This document shows, one piece after another, positions 38,740-47,918 of a stretch of DNA of 64,000 nucleotides. The stretch is from NCBI RefSeq assembly GCF_013363755.1, contig NZ_CP054840.1, positions 131,001-195,000 of the forward strand. Reading direction: 5' to 3'. The DNA comes from Comamonas antarctica (GTDB lineage: Bacteria; Pseudomonadota; Gammaproteobacteria; Burkholderiales; Burkholderiaceae_C). The notes under the pieces were generated by a model that saw only the letters and a list, made by a program, of their open reading frames with translations, was not told where the DNA came from and did not search any database. Position 1 is the stretch's first letter. Each line of letters starts with the position of its first letter. The position numbers and the translations under genes were made by a program.

Positions 38740-39732
38740 CTAGGCCGCTGCCGCGCGCTGCAGGCGGTCGCGCACGCCTTCCCATGCGGGTGTGGCGGGC
38801 GGGGTTTCAATCCAGAGCAGGCGCACGCCCGCGGCATCGAATTCGCGCAGCTGCGAGAACAGTTCCTGGGCGGTGGCCGCAGCATCCTCGGGCATGCGGC
38901 GCAGCTCCACCCCGGCACCGGCCTGCAAAGGGCTCCGAGCATACACCCCCAGATGCGCGGCGTCGGCGCCCAGCAGGTCCAGGCCGGCCTGCAATTGCGC
39001 GGCATCCATGAGCCGCACCTTCGCGTCGGGCGCGTAATGCGCGAGCAGCGTGCCCGAGGCGCGTGGCGTGTTGTCGGGCAGTTCGTCCTTGGACAGCGGC
39101 TTGAGGCCGCAGGCCCGCTCGATGTCATCGCGCGAGACCGCGCCCGGGCGCAGCAGCACCGGCACGCCGCGCGTGCAGTCGACGATGGTCGACTCGATGC
39201 CCACGGCGCATTCGCCGCCATCGAGCACCAGCAGTTCCGGGCCGAACTCGCTTTGCACATGCGCGGCCGTGGTCGGGCTCACGCGGCCGAAGCGGTTGGC
39301 GCTGGGCGCGGCAACGCCCCAAACCGGCGGTTGCAATTGCATACAAGCTTGCAGCAAGGAATGTGCAACCGGATGTGAAGGACACCGCAGTCCCACGCTG
39401 TCCTGCCCGCCCGTGGCGGCCGCCACCATGCCGGCGCGGCGCGGCAGGATCAGCGTCAGCGGCCCGGGCCAGAAGGCATCGATCAACTGCTGGGCAAAGA
39501 CCGGCACTTCCTTGGCAAAGCGCGTGATGGCGGGGGCATCGGCCACATGCACGATCAGCGGGTGGTTGCTGGGCCGGCCCTTGGCGGCAAAGATCGCGGC
39601 CACGGCGGCATCGTTTTCGGCGTCGGCAGCCAGCCCGTAGACGGTCTCGGTCGGCAGGCCCAGCAGCGCGCCGCGCTGCAGCGCGCGCGCGACCTCGTCA
39701 ATGGCCGTGGGCAGGTTTCCTGGGAGGATCAT
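38740..39732 (-). CDS. tsaC: L-threonylcarbamoyladenylate synthase (Sua5/YwlC family)
   Basis: The 330-residue protein makes threonylcarbamoyl-AMP from threonine, bicarbonate and ATP for the t6A modification of tRNA. The YrdC domain shows LLGLPTETVYGLAADA, IFAAKGRPSNHPLIVHV, AFWPGPLTLIL, VGLRCPSHPVAHSLL, AAPSANRFGRVSPTTAAHV, GIESTIVDCT and LLRPGAVSRDDIE. The extra C-terminal domain (from about residue 225, starting SGTLLAHYAPDAKV) makes it Sua5-like rather than the short TsaC form. The ATG at 39732 follows GGAGG-like sequence. It lies 13 bases after purK on the minus strand, so it may be the last gene of a purE-purK-tsaC operon. Confidence 0.92.
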   Translation of the reverse strand: MILPGNLPTAIDEVARALQRGALLGLPTETVYGLAADAENDAAVAAIFAAKGRPSNHPLIVHVADAPAITRFAKEVPVFAQQLIDAFWPGPLTLILPRRAGMVAAATGGQDSVGLRCPSHPVAHSLLQACMQLQPPVWGVAAPSANRFGRVSPTTAAHVQSEFGPELLVLDGGECAVGIESTIVDCTRGVPVLLRPGAVSRDDIERACGLKPLSKDELPDNTPRASGTLLAHYAPDAKVRLMDAAQLQAGLDLLGADAAHLGVYARSPLQAGAGVELRRMPEDAAATAQELFSQLREFDAAGVRLLWIETPPATPAWEGVRDRLQRAAAA

Positions 39733-39745
39733 TGCGGGGTCTTGT

Positions 39746-40927
39746 TCAGAACGGCGCGATGCCCAGGATGGCGGCTGCCTGCAGCGCCACGGCACGCGCC
39801 TGCTCGGGCGTGGCGGCCGTGATGTTGAGGTGGCCCATCTTGCGTGCCGGCTTGGCTTCGGCCTTGCCATAGAGGTGCAGATGCACGCCCGGCAGCGCCA
39901 GCACCTGGTCCCAGGCAGGCGTGCTCGCGGCGGCCGTGCCGTCCTTGAACCACAGGTCGCCCAGCAGGTTCAGCATGATGGCGGCGCTGTGCTGGCGCGG
40001 CTGCACCAGCGGCAGGCCGGTCATGCAGCGCACCTGCAGCTCGAACTGCGAGACATCGAGGGCGTTCTGGCTGTAGTGGCCGCTGTTGTGCGGGCGCGGT
40101 GCGATCTCGTTGACCACCAGGCTGCCGTCCTCGAGCACGAAGAACTCGACGCACAGCACGCCGACGTAATCGAGACCTTGCGCGACCGACTGCGCCGCGG
40201 CCACGGCTTGCTGGGCCTGCGAGGCGGGCACATTGCCGGCGTGGACTTCGGTCACGGCCAGGATGCCGTCGCGGTGCAGGTTGCGCTGCACCGGCAGGTT
40301 GACGATGCTGCCGTCGCGTCCGCGCGCCACGATCACCGAGCATTCATGCGCCAGCGGCAGCATCTTCTCGAGCACGCAGGCCACGCGGCCCATGTCGTCC
40401 CAGGCGACGGCCAGTTCGGCGGGCGTGCGCACCCGGGCCTGGCCCTTGCCGTCATAGCCCATGCGCGCCGTCTTCAGGATGCCCGGCAGCAGGCTCGCAT
40501 CGACCGCCGCAAGCTGCGCCGGCGTGGTGATTTCGGCATAGGGCGCGCAGGGCACGCCGCAGCGCACGAAATGCGCCTTCTCGGCGGCGCGGTCCTGAGC
40601 AATGGCCACGGCCTCGCCGGCGGGGGCCACCGGACGCGTCAGCGCCAGCGTCTGCAGCGCGGCCGCGGGCACGTTCTCGAATTCGGTGGTCACGGCAGCG
40701 CAAAGCCGCGCCAGTTCGGCCAGGCCCTGCGGGTCTTCGTAGCCGGTGCGTATATGGCGGTGGCTGACCAGGCCCGCGGGGCTGGTTGCGTCGGCATCCA
40801 GCACGGCCGTGAAGTAGCCCATGGACTGCGCCGCATGCACGAACATGCGTCCGAGCTGGCCGCCGCCGAGCACGCCCAGCGTGGCGCCGGGCAGGATGGG
40901 GGCATTCATTACGCCGGCCGCACTCAT
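39746..40927 (-). CDS. purK: N5-carboxyaminoimidazole ribonucleotide synthase
   Basis: The 393-residue ATP-grasp enzyme carboxylates aminoimidazole ribonucleotide on N5 in purine synthesis. The N-terminal Rossmann-like part has [18 protein letters not shown]. The ATP-grasp domain shows [66 protein letters not shown] with the metal-binding Glu and Asn, and the family-typical [11 protein letters not shown]. Length is standard. Its start overlaps the purE stop by four bases (ATGA), so the two genes are translationally coupled. An internal ATG six codons later is also possible. Confidence 0.96.
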   Translation of the reverse strand: MSAAGVMNAPILPGATLGVLGGGQLGRMFVHAAQSMGYFTAVLDADATSPAGLVSHRHIRTGYEDPQGLAELARLCAAVTTEFENVPAAALQTLALTRPVAPAGEAVAIAQDRAAEKAHFVRCGVPCAPYAEITTPAQLAAVDASLLPGILKTARMGYDGKGQARVRTPAELAVAWDDMGRVACVLEKMLPLAHECSVIVARGRDGSIVNLPVQRNLHRDGILAVTEVHAGNVPASQAQQAVAAAQSVAQGLDYVGVLCVEFFVLEDGSLVVNEIAPRPHNSGHYSQNALDVSQFELQVRCMTGLPLVQPRQHSAAIMLNLLGDLWFKDGTAAASTPAWDQVLALPGVHLHLYGKAEAKPARKMGHLNITAATPEQARAVALQAAAILGIAPF

Positions 40928-41421
40928 GCCGCCACCGGGGGCAGCGTCATGGCGCGTGCCGCCGCCGTCTGCTCGGCGCGGAAGGCTTCGAGCTTTGCGC
41001 GCAGGGCAGGGTCCTCGCTGGCCAGCAGCGCCACCGCAAACAGCGCGGCGTTCGCGGCGCCGGCCTGGCCGATGGCAAACGTCGCGACCGGCACGCCCTT
41101 GGGCATCTGTACGATGGAGTGCAGCGAATCGACACCTTGCAGATGGCGGCTCGCGACCGGCACGCCCAGCACCGGCACGGTGGTCTTGGCGGCAATCATG
41201 CCCGGCAGGTGGGCCGCACCGCCCGCGCCGGCAATGATGGCTTTGAGGCCGCGGTTTGCCGCAGCTTCGGCATAGGCGAACATATCGTCTGGCATGCGGT
41301 GCGCCGAGACGACCTGCGCTTCATGGGCGATGCCAAATTGCTGGAGAATCTGCACTGCGTGCTGCATGGTGTCCCAGTCGCTGCTGGAGCCCATGACCAC
41401 GCCGATTTGAATGGGTTTCAT
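40924..41421 (-). CDS. purE: N5-carboxyaminoimidazole ribonucleotide mutase
   Basis: The 165-residue enzyme moves the carboxyl group from N5 to C4 of the imidazole ring, directly after PurK. It shows [29 protein letters not shown] with the active-site His, [17 protein letters not shown] and [18 protein letters not shown], all diagnostic of class I PurE. Length is normal. The ATG at 41421 is chosen over an upstream TTG. It is the first gene of the purE-purK(-tsaC) operon and is divergent from the thioredoxin-like gene, with 92 bases between them. Confidence 0.97.
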   Translation of the reverse strand: MKPIQIGVVMGSSSDWDTMQHAVQILQQFGIAHEAQVVSAHRMPDDMFAYAEAAANRGLKAIIAGAGGAAHLPGMIAAKTTVPVLGVPVASRHLQGVDSLHSIVQMPKGVPVATFAIGQAGAANAALFAVALLASEDPALRAKLEAFRAEQTAAARAMTLPPVAA

Positions 41422-41513
41422 GTCGAGCGGGGCGGCTGTACAGCCGCCGTCCAAAGTGGAACCCGTGATTTTACTTTTCCCTTATCCACCAGCCCGTCAA
41501 AGGGCTTCGAGCC

Positions 41514-42470
41514 ATGATCGATGTCACGATAGAAAATTTTGAAGCCGAGGTGGTTGCCGCCTCGATGGAAGTGCCCGTGCTGGTGGACTTCTGGGCGCCC
41601 TGGTGCGGCCCATGCAAGACCCTGGGGCCGCTGCTGGACAAGCTCGAGGCCGACTATGGCGGCCGTTTCAAGCTGGCCAAGATCGACTCCGACCAGGAGC
41701 AGCAGCTGGCCGGCATGTTCGGCATCCGCTCGGTGCCGACCTGCGTGCTGATGATGGGCGGCCGTCCTGTGGACGGCTTCATGGGCGCGCAAAGCGAGGC
41801 CCAGCTGCGCGCGTTCCTCGACAAGCACCTGCCCTCCGAAGCGGCCATGGCGGCCGAGTCCGATGTCGATGAAGCCCAGCAGCTGCTCGAGGCGGGCGAC
41901 ACCGGCGCGGCGCTGCAAAAGCTGGCCGACGCGCTGGCTGCCGATCCCGGCAATGACGACGCCCGCTTCGACTACCTGCGCCTGCTGATCGCCACCGGCG
42001 GCTTCGAAGAGGCCGAAGCGCTGCTGCGCGAGCCGCTCAAGCGCATTCCGCTGGCGCTGCGCTTCGACGCGCTGTCGCGCTGGCTCGACGCGCTGAAGTT
42101 CGTCGACAGCAGCGAACGCGGCAACTGGCCGCTCGAGGAGTTCGATGCGCTGATTGCCGCCAACCGCCGCGACTTCGAGGCCCGTTTCGACAAGGCACGG
42201 GTGCTGGTGGCGGAAGGCCAGTGGACCGAAGCCATGGACGAACTGCTGGAAATCATCATGCGCGACAAGACCTGGAACCAGGACGCGGCGCGCAAGCTGT
42301 ATGTGGCCGTGCTCGAGCTGCTGACCCCGCCCAAACCCAAGGCCGAGGCCAGCGTCCCCGGCAAGACTGCCGGCGGCATCGAACTGATGGGCAAGTCGGC
42401 GCAGCAGGAGGATGAAAACACGGCCATGCTCAACAGCTATCGGCGCAAGCTGAGCATGGCGTTGAACTGA
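41514..42470 (+). CDS. Thioredoxin-TPR co-chaperone (CnoX/YbbN-like)
   Basis: The 318-residue protein has a thioredoxin domain (about residues 1-110) with the full WAPWCGPCK active site and the cis-Pro segment RSVPTCV. A TPR-like helical domain (about 120-310) follows, including LEAGDTGAALQKLADALAADPGNDDARF. This is the layout of YbbN/CnoX, which protects clients from over-oxidation and hands them to GroEL. E. coli YbbN has SxxC, whereas here both Cys are present, so true redox activity is possible, as in alphaproteobacterial CnoX. It is cytosolic. The gene is divergent from purE and is followed by a GC-rich repeat that abuts its stop codon. Confidence 0.9.
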   Translation: MIDVTIENFEAEVVAASMEVPVLVDFWAPWCGPCKTLGPLLDKLEADYGGRFKLAKIDSDQEQQLAGMFGIRSVPTCVLMMGGRPVDGFMGAQSEAQLRAFLDKHLPSEAAMAAESDVDEAQQLLEAGDTGAALQKLADALAADPGNDDARFDYLRLLIATGGFEEAEALLREPLKRIPLALRFDALSRWLDALKFVDSSERGNWPLEEFDALIAANRRDFEARFDKARVLVAEGQWTEAMDELLEIIMRDKTWNQDAARKLYVAVLELLTPPKPKAEASVPGKTAGGIELMGKSAQQEDENTAMLNSYRRKLSMALN

Positions 42471-42605
42471 CCCCCCACGCTTGCTCGCTTCGCGTAGCTG
42501 CGCTGCCCCCCCCGAGGGAGGCGCTCGCGGCTTGGGGCGGCCCGGCGCCGCTCGGGCCGCCCTTCGCACACGCCCACTGAGCGCCCGGGGCGCTCGCAGC
42601 TAGCG
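42471..42605 (+). repeat. GC-rich intergenic repeat (copy 5), abutting the trxA-like stop codon
   Basis: It begins immediately after the TGA with CCCCCCACGCTTGCTCGCTT, nearly the same as the start of copy 1 after the amidotransferase gene, then continues with CCCCCCCCGAGGGAGGCGCT and GGCCCGGCGCCGCTCGGGCC. It fills most of the gap between the convergent trxA-like and purC genes. Confidence 0.65.
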
Positions 42606-42630
42606 CTGGCGGGGAAACAAGCCACAAAAG

Positions 42631-42654
42631 CAAAACCGGCCACTAGGGCCGGTT
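42631..42654 (-). terminator. Rho-independent terminator of purC
   Basis: On the minus strand AACCGGCC pairs with GGCCGGTT across CTAGT and is followed by TTTGCTTTT. It lies 21 bases after the purC stop codon. Confidence 0.75.
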
Positions 42655-42675
42655 CAGTGAGACGCGCAGGAAGAA

Positions 42676-43596
42676 TCAAGCCGTCAGGCGATCCAGCGCT
42701 TCGCGGTATTTTGCCGCGGTCTTGTTGATCACGTCCTGCGGCAGGCGCGGCGCCGGAGCGGTCTTGTCCCAGGCCTTGCCGTTGACCTTGGCCTGCTCGA
42801 GCCAGTCGCGCACGAACTGCTTGTCGTAGCTTGGCGGATTTTCGCCGGCGGCCAGCGCCGCGGCGTAGCCTTCGACGGGCCAGTAGCGCGAGCTGTCGGG
42901 GGTCAGCACTTCGTCCATCAGCACCAGTTCGCCGTCGTCCGTGAGGCCGAATTCGAACTTGGTGTCGGCAATGATCATGCCCTTGGTCAGCGCGATGGCC
43001 GCGGCTTCGCGGTAGATCTGGATGCTCAGGTCGCGGATGCGTGTCGCCAGTTCTTCACCGACCATCTCGACCGTGCGCTCGAACGTGATGTTCTCGTCGT
43101 GGTCGCCCATCTCGGCCTTGGCGGCCGGGGTGTAGATCGGCTCGGGCAGCTTGGCGGCGTTGGTCAGGCCCGCGGGCAGCGGCACGCCGCAGACCGACTG
43201 GGTTTCCTGGTATTCCTTCCAGCCGCTGCCTGCCAGATAGCCGCGGACCACGGCCTCGACCAGGATCGGCTTGAGGCGCTTGACCAGCATCGAACGGCCT
43301 TGCACCTGGGGCAGCTCGGCCGGCGTCACCACGCTTTCGGGCGCTTCGCCGGTCAGGTGGTTCGGGCAGATATGGCCCAGCTTGTCGAACCAGAACAGCG
43401 CCATCTGCGTCAGCAGCACGCCTTTGCCGGGAATGGGTTCGCCCATGATGACGTCAAAGGCCGAGAGGCGGTCGCTGGCCACCATCAGGATGCGGTCGTC
43501 GCCCACGGCGTAATTGTCACGGACCTTGCCGCGCGCCAGCAGGGGCAGCGAAGTCAGGGCAGAGGTGTGCAGGGCGGAAAGGCTGGGCTGGTTCAT
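42676..43596 (-). CDS. purC: Phosphoribosylaminoimidazole-succinocarboxamide synthase
   Basis: The 306-residue enzyme joins aspartate to CAIR using ATP in purine synthesis, two steps after PurK. It has [28 protein letters not shown], the ADP-binding glycine loop region, followed by [23 protein letters not shown], and [29 protein letters not shown] with the metal ligands. Length matches the yeast/plant-like long form frequent in betaproteobacteria. It stands near purK and purE but is separated from them by the thioredoxin-like gene. It is divergent from hpf, sharing a 312-base upstream region. Confidence 0.96.
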   Translation of the reverse strand: MNQPSLSALHTSALTSLPLLARGKVRDNYAVGDDRILMVASDRLSAFDVIMGEPIPGKGVLLTQMALFWFDKLGHICPNHLTGEAPESVVTPAELPQVQGRSMLVKRLKPILVEAVVRGYLAGSGWKEYQETQSVCGVPLPAGLTNAAKLPEPIYTPAAKAEMGDHDENITFERTVEMVGEELATRIRDLSIQIYREAAAIALTKGMIIADTKFEFGLTDDGELVLMDEVLTPDSSRYWPVEGYAAALAAGENPPSYDKQFVRDWLEQAKVNGKAWDKTAPAPRLPQDVINKTAAKYREALDRLTA

Positions 43597-43908
43597 GGGT
43601 ACGAATGGTTGCGGTCGAGACCTGGGCAGGGTGCGGGACCCTTACCTGGCAGGATTTTAAGGCCCGGCGCCGGCCCCGTGCCCGCTGCCCGGGCATGCTG
43701 CATCAACTCCAATGATTGTGCGTGGTTTTGCGCTGCTTGGCGAAGCTCTCCGCAAAACCTACTGCGGAATGCCGTTATCGCATTGCATTTGGATGGTGCC
43801 GGGCGCATAGTGAAACCAAGCGACGAATGCGCATTCCAGCTTGCGAGCCTAGCCAGTGACTCTGTTGCCGGCAGGGGCTTTCTTTACCTTGGGCAAGGAG
43901 GCTTTCGT
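43597..43908. promoter_or_regulatory. Divergent upstream region of purC and hpf
   Basis: These 312 bases contain no credible gene. The most notable content is an inverted repeat at 43724-43759. AT content rises around 43690-43830. AAGGAGG at 43895-43901 is the hpf ribosome binding site. No purine riboswitch was recognised. Confidence 0.5.
43724..43759. promoter_or_regulatory. Inverted repeat GGTTTTGCG-N18-CGCAAAACC
   Basis: Perfect nine-base arms enclose an 18-base loop that itself contains GCTTGGCGAAGC. It lies 150 bases upstream of hpf and 128 bases upstream of purC. There is no T-run on either strand. It could be a purine-operon operator, an RNA hairpin in the hpf leader or part of a small RNA. 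Confidence 0.5.
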
Positions 43909-44256
43909 ATGAATTTGATTATCAGTGGTCACCACCTGGAGGTGACCCCAGCGCTGCGCAACTATGTAGTGAGCAAGCTGGAGCGGATACTTCGGCACTT
44001 CGATCAGGTGGTGGATGTCAAGGTTCTGCTGACCGTCGAGAAACAAAAGGAAAAGGAAAAACGCCAGCGTGCGGAATGCACCGTGCGGGTCAAGGGCAGC
44101 GACCTGTTCGCCCAGAGCGCACACTTCGATCTGTATGCTGCGGTCGACTGCCTGGTCGACAAGCTCGACCGCAAGGTGGTGGAACACAAGACGCGCCTGC
44201 AATCCGGCCGTTTCGATACCCCGAAGCGCGATGCCATGGTGCTGTCACTGGCCTGA
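43909..44256 (+). CDS. hpf: Ribosome hibernation promoting factor (short form)
   Basis: The 115-residue protein begins [20 protein letters not shown], the classic HPF/YfiA start, followed by [19 protein letters not shown], a basic [17 protein letters not shown] strand and [20 protein letters not shown]. It binds the 30S subunit between mRNA and tRNA sites and promotes 100S ribosome dimers in stationary phase. The gene precedes ptsN and hprK, the order common in betaproteobacteria, but rpoN is not directly upstream here. AAGGAGG seven bases before the ATG at 43909 is a strong ribosome binding site. A terminator separates it from ptsN. Confidence 0.93.
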   Translation: MNLIISGHHLEVTPALRNYVVSKLERILRHFDQVVDVKVLLTVEKQKEKEKRQRAECTVRVKGSDLFAQSAHFDLYAAVDCLVDKLDRKVVEHKTRLQSGRFDTPKRDAMVLSLA

Positions 44257-44306
44257 TTTGCACTTCGCCACGACACGATGGCGAACTATGGATGCCATCT
44301 GACCGC

Positions 44307-44331
44307 AAAAGCCGCCGCCAGGCGGCTTTTT
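44307..44331 (+). terminator. Rho-independent terminator of hpf
   Basis: AAAAGCCGCC pairs with GGCGGCTTTT across a GCCA loop and ends in a T-run. It lies about 50 bases after hpf and 63 bases before ptsN. Confidence 0.85.
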
Positions 44332-44393
44332 CGTGTCCCTCGGGTATTCCCGGCACTATCAAGGCGGAGCGTGCATAATTCCTCCTTAACACC

Positions 44394-44867
44394 ATGAACC
44401 GTCTAGCCTCCATCCTGCCCGCCGCTCAAGTCCTCGTGAGCGTTGACGCCACCAGCAAGAAACGCGCTTTCGAAGAAGCCGGGCTGTTGTTCGAGAGCCT
44501 GCATGGCTTGTCGCGCGCGCTGATCACCGACAGCCTGTTTGCGCGCGAGCGCCTGGGCTCGACCGGTCTGGGCCATGGCGTTGCCATTCCCCATGGCCGC
44601 ATCAAGGGATTGAAGTCGCCGATGGCGGCGGTATTCCAGCTGGCCAACCCGATCGGCTTCGATGCACCCGACGAGCAACCGGTGGGCCTGCTGATCTTCC
44701 TGCTGGTGCCCGAAGCGGCCACGCAAAAGCATCTCGAGATCCTGTCCGAGATTGCCGAGCTGCTCAGCGACACCGCGCTGCGCGAGAAGATCAAGGCCTG
44801 CGACGACGCCGAACTGCTGCACGAGATGCTCGAGCGCTGGCAATCGACGGCCGCTCCGCTGTCCTGA
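44394..44867 (+). CDS. ptsN: Nitrogen-related PTS EIIA protein
   Basis: The 157-residue protein is the EIIA-Ntr component that receives phosphate from NPr/HPr and regulates potassium uptake, nitrogen and stress responses. It shows STGLGHGVAIPHGRIKGL with the phosphorylated His near residue 68, and FDAPDEQPVGLLIFLLVPEAATQKHLEILSEIAELL, typical of the family. It is cytosolic. It is followed after 19 bases by hprK, and the pair is probably one operon. The presence of the Trk system 12 kb away is of interest because EIIA-Ntr binds TrkA in E. coli. Confidence 0.95.
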   Translation: MNRLASILPAAQVLVSVDATSKKRAFEEAGLLFESLHGLSRALITDSLFARERLGSTGLGHGVAIPHGRIKGLKSPMAAVFQLANPIGFDAPDEQPVGLLIFLLVPEAATQKHLEILSEIAELLSDTALREKIKACDDAELLHEMLERWQSTAAPLS

Positions 44868-44886
44868 CCGCTGAGCCCCCGTCTCC

Positions 44887-45834
44887 ATGCGACCCAACGC
44901 CATCAGCGCCGACCTGCTGTTCCAGGCGTTCCGTGCATCGCTGCGCTGGGAATGGGTGGCGGGGCTGGGCGCCTCGGAGCGGCGCTTCGATGAAATGGCC
45001 GTGCGTTCGGCGCGTTCGGGCGCCGACCTGGTGGGTTACCTCAACTACATCCATCCCTACCGCCTGCAGGTGCTGGGCGAGCGCGAGATCGCCTATCTCT
45101 GCAAGTCGACCTCGCTGGACTGCCAGCGCCGTGTAGCGCGCATCGTGACGCTGCAGCCGCCGGTGCTGGTGCTGGCCGACGGCCAGGTCGCCCCGCCCGA
45201 GCTGCTGTCCATGTGCGAGGAAGCGCAGATTCCGATGTTCTCGACCGATGAGGCCGCGGCATTCGTGATCGATGTGCTGCGCGCCTACCTGTCGAAGCAC
45301 TTTGCCGACCGCACCACCATGCATGGCGTGTTCATGGACATCCTGGGCATGGGCGTGCTGATCACGGGCGAGTCGGGGCTGGGCAAGAGCGAGCTGGGGC
45401 TGGAGCTGATCTCGCGCGGCAACGGCCTGGTGGCCGATGATGCGGTCGACCTCTACCGCATCAACCAGGCGACGATCGAAGGCAAGTGCCCCGAGCTGCT
45501 GCAGAACCTGCTGGAAGTGCGCGGCATCGGCCTGCTCGACATCCGCGCGATCTTTGGCGAGACCGCAGTGCGGCGCAAGATGCGCCTGAAGCTGATCGTG
45601 CATCTGGTGCGCAAGGAAACACTGGAGCGCGAATACGAGCGCATGCCTTATGAGCCGCTGACCCAGGATGTGCTGGGCGTGCCCGTGCTCAAGGCCGTGA
45701 TCCAGGTGGTGGCCGGGCGCAACATTGCCGTGCTGGTCGAAGCCGCGGTGCGCAACACCATCCTGCAGTTGCGGGGCATCGATACCTATCAGGAGTTCAT
45801 TGACCGGCACCGCCGTGCGATGGAAAAGGAATGA
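44887..45834 (+). CDS. hprK: HPr kinase/phosphorylase
   Basis: The 315-residue enzyme phosphorylates and dephosphorylates HPr on Ser 46. The N-terminal domain (about 1-130) is followed by the catalytic domain with Walker [19 protein letters not shown] near residue 160, [33 protein letters not shown] (HPrK signature 2) and [13 protein letters not shown]. Length is normal for proteobacteria. In bacteria without sugar PTS it is thought to control metabolism or surface traits through HPr. It is co-directional with ptsN and ends in a strong terminator. Confidence 0.96.
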   Translation: MRPNAISADLLFQAFRASLRWEWVAGLGASERRFDEMAVRSARSGADLVGYLNYIHPYRLQVLGEREIAYLCKSTSLDCQRRVARIVTLQPPVLVLADGQVAPPELLSMCEEAQIPMFSTDEAAAFVIDVLRAYLSKHFADRTTMHGVFMDILGMGVLITGESGLGKSELGLELISRGNGLVADDAVDLYRINQATIEGKCPELLQNLLEVRGIGLLDIRAIFGETAVRRKMRLKLIVHLVRKETLEREYERMPYEPLTQDVLGVPVLKAVIQVVAGRNIAVLVEAAVRNTILQLRGIDTYQEFIDRHRRAMEKE

Positions 45835-45836
45835 AA

Positions 45837-45863
45837 CAAAAAAGGCGCCGAGGCGCCTTTTTT
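45837..45863. terminator. Bidirectional rho-independent terminator between hprK and fur
   Basis: A run of A, the arms GGCGCC and GGCGCC around GA, and a run of T make a symmetrical hairpin. It serves hprK on the plus strand and fur on the minus strand. Confidence 0.9.
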
Positions 45864-45876
45864 GTGTGCTGTTGTT

Positions 45877-46308
45877 TCAGCGGTGGGCGCTAGCGGTTTT
45901 GGCGCAGGTGGTGCACTGTCCATACAGCGACATCGCGTGGTCATGGATGACCCAGCCCTTGGACTTGGCGATCTGCACCTGGCGCTTTTCGATTTCGGCG
46001 TCGTAGAACTCCTCGACCTTGCCGCAAACCGTGCAGATGAAGTGGTCGTGGTGGTGGCCTTCGTTGAGTTCGTAGACCGCCTTGGCGCTTTCGAAATTGC
46101 TGCGGATCAGGATGCCCGCCTGTTCGAACTGCGTGAGGACACGGTAGACCGTGGCCAGGCCGATGTCCGAGCGCTCGTCGAGCAGCACGCGAAAGACATC
46201 TTCGGCCGTCATGTGGCGTTGCGTGCCCTTCTGGAAGATCTCCAGGATCTTCAGGCGGGGCAGGGTGGCCTTGAGGCCCGTGCTTTTGAGTTCGTCGATA
46301 TTCGTCAT
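45877..46308 (-). CDS. fur: Ferric uptake regulator
   Basis: The 143-residue regulator represses iron-uptake genes when loaded with ferrous iron. The winged-helix DNA-binding domain has [51 protein letters not shown], with YR contacting DNA. The metal-binding domain includes [20 protein letters not shown] and GQCTTCAK, so both zinc CxxC pairs are present. The ATG at 46308 starts MTNIDELK; a longer upstream frame overlaps the promoter. It is divergent from bamE, the usual fur-omlA pair, with a Fur-box-like palindrome between them, implying autoregulation. Confidence 0.96.
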   Translation of the reverse strand: MTNIDELKSTGLKATLPRLKILEIFQKGTQRHMTAEDVFRVLLDERSDIGLATVYRVLTQFEQAGILIRSNFESAKAVYELNEGHHHDHFICTVCGKVEEFYDAEIEKRQVQIAKSKGWVIHDHAMSLYGQCTTCAKTASAHR

Positions 46309-46428
46309 GACAGGGTCTTTCGGGAGTGCCTGCGGGCGCATCAGGCACCGGCGCAGCACAGTCAACGGAAATGGCCCTCGCACCGAGGGTGGGGAGAATG
46401 CCGAGGACTGGAAGGACCAGCCGCTACA

Positions 46429-46442
46429 ATGATTTGAATCAT
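46429..46442. promoter_or_regulatory. Fur-box-like palindrome between fur and bamE
   Basis: ATGATT-TG-AATCAT is a perfect inverted repeat built from the half-site of the Fur consensus. It overlaps a TACAAT element (46425-46430) that could be the -10 box of bamE and lies 19 bases upstream of its ATG. Confidence 0.6.
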
Positions 46443-46460
46443 ATCCCCTAAGCCATACCC

Positions 46461-47021
46461 ATGCATGTCCAAGCCCGTTGCAGTGCCCGTCTGGCGCTGA
46501 CTTTGGTGGTCGCTGCCGTCCTGGCTGCCTGTGGCAGCCTTGACAACGCGAGCCAACGCATCGCCAGCGCTGCGAGCGCTGTCACTCCTTACAAGGTCGA
46601 AGTGGTCCAGGGCAATTTCGTGTCCCGCGAACAGGTCGAGGCGCTCGCGCCCGGCATGAGCCGCCAGCAGGTGCGCGACATCCTCGGCACGCCGCTGGTG
46701 ACCAGCGTGTTCCATGCCGACCGCTGGGAATATGTGTTCACGCTCAAACGCAAGGACGTCGAGATCCAGACCCGCAAGCTGACGGTGTTCTTCGAAGGCG
46801 ACCGCCTGGTGCGCCATGAAGGCGACGAGATGCCTTCCGAGGCCGACTTCGTTGCCACGCTGGGCTCGAAGCGCGCCGGCGGCAAGGTGCCGGTGCTCGC
46901 CGCCACGCCCGAGCAGCTCGCGCGCTTCCCCGCGCCGGCGCAGTCGCCGGCGGAGGCCGAAGCGCTGCCTCCTGCCGACGCCTCCAAGCAGTACCCGCCG
47001 CTCGAAGCGCCAGGCCGCTGA
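46461..47021 (+). CDS. bamE: Outer membrane assembly lipoprotein BamE
   Basis: The 186-residue precursor has a lipobox LAAC with Cys 24. The SmpA/OmlA domain shows [50 protein letters not shown], which contains the family signatures PGMS, QVRxxLGTP and WxYVF. BamE is a non-catalytic part of the BAM complex that inserts beta-barrel proteins such as the porin at 7708. The C-terminus is extended with Pro/Ala-rich sequence beyond the roughly 110 residues of E. coli BamE. It is divergent from fur and lies 58 bases before dapB. Confidence 0.93.
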   Translation: MHVQARCSARLALTLVVAAVLAACGSLDNASQRIASAASAVTPYKVEVVQGNFVSREQVEALAPGMSRQQVRDILGTPLVTSVFHADRWEYVFTLKRKDVEIQTRKLTVFFEGDRLVRHEGDEMPSEADFVATLGSKRAGGKVPVLAATPEQLARFPAPAQSPAEAEALPPADASKQYPPLEAPGR

Positions 47022-47079
47022 ATTTCTTGCCGGCGCCGCGCCCATGGCGTGCCCGGCTGCTTTCCCAGGATTACCACCA

Positions 47080-47910
47080 ATGACCGAGAACCTCTCGCTC
47101 GCCCCCGGGCGCCACCGCGTTGCCGTTGCCGGCGCGTCCGGCCGCATGGGCCGCATGCTGATCGAAGCCATCCACAACAGCGACGACTGCGTGCTGGCCG
47201 GCGCGCTGGATGTGCCCGGCAGCCCGGCACTGGGCATCGATGCCACGGCTTTCCTTGGCAGCAACAGCGGCGTTGTCATCACTTCCGACCTGCAGCTCGG
47301 CCTGGCCGAGGCCCAGGTGCTGATCGACTTCACACGCCCCGAAGGCACGCTGGCCCATCTCGCGGCCTGCCAGGCGCTGGGCGTGAAGCTGGTCATCGGC
47401 ACCACCGGCTTCAGCGACGAACAGAAGCAGGCACTGGCCGAAGGCGCGAAACAGGTCGCGGTCATGCTGGCGCCCAACATGAGCGTGGGCGTCAACGTCA
47501 CGCTCAAGCTCTTGGAAATGGCGGCGCGCGCGCTGTCCACGGGCTACGACATTGAAATCATCGAGGCCCACCACCGCCACAAGGTCGATGCGCCCTCGGG
47601 CACGGCGCTGAAAATGGGCGAAGTCATTGCCGATGCGCTGGGCCGCGACCTGGCCGAATGCGCGGTCTACGAGCGCTACGGCCATACCGGCGCGCGCGAT
47701 CCTTCGTCGATCGGCTTCGCCACGGTGCGCGGCGGCGACATCGTCGGCGACCACACGGTGCTGTTTGCCGGCACCGGCGAGCGCATCGAGATCACGCACA
47801 AATCCTCGAGCCGCGAAACCTATGCCCAGGGCAGCCTGCGCGCCGTGCGCTTCCTGGCCGACAAGCCCCAGGGCATGTTCGACATGTTCGACGTGCTGGG
47901 TCTGCGCTGA
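47080..47910 (+). CDS. dapB: 4-hydroxy-tetrahydrodipicolinate reductase
   Basis: The 276-residue enzyme reduces hydroxy-tetrahydrodipicolinate in the lysine/diaminopimelate pathway that feeds peptidoglycan. The dinucleotide-binding loop is [17 protein letters not shown], then [51 protein letters not shown] with the catalytic His/Lys region, and the C-terminal [13 protein letters not shown]. Length is standard. The ATG at 47080 is used. It is followed after eight bases by exbB, so bamE-dapB-exbB-exbD may be one transcription unit. Confidence 0.97.
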   Translation: MTENLSLAPGRHRVAVAGASGRMGRMLIEAIHNSDDCVLAGALDVPGSPALGIDATAFLGSNSGVVITSDLQLGLAEAQVLIDFTRPEGTLAHLAACQALGVKLVIGTTGFSDEQKQALAEGAKQVAVMLAPNMSVGVNVTLKLLEMAARALSTGYDIEIIEAHHRHKVDAPSGTALKMGEVIADALGRDLAECAVYERYGHTGARDPSSIGFATVRGGDIVGDHTVLFAGTGERIEITHKSSSRETYAQGSLRAVRFLADKPQGMFDMFDVLGLR

Positions 47911-47918
47911 ACCTGCCC

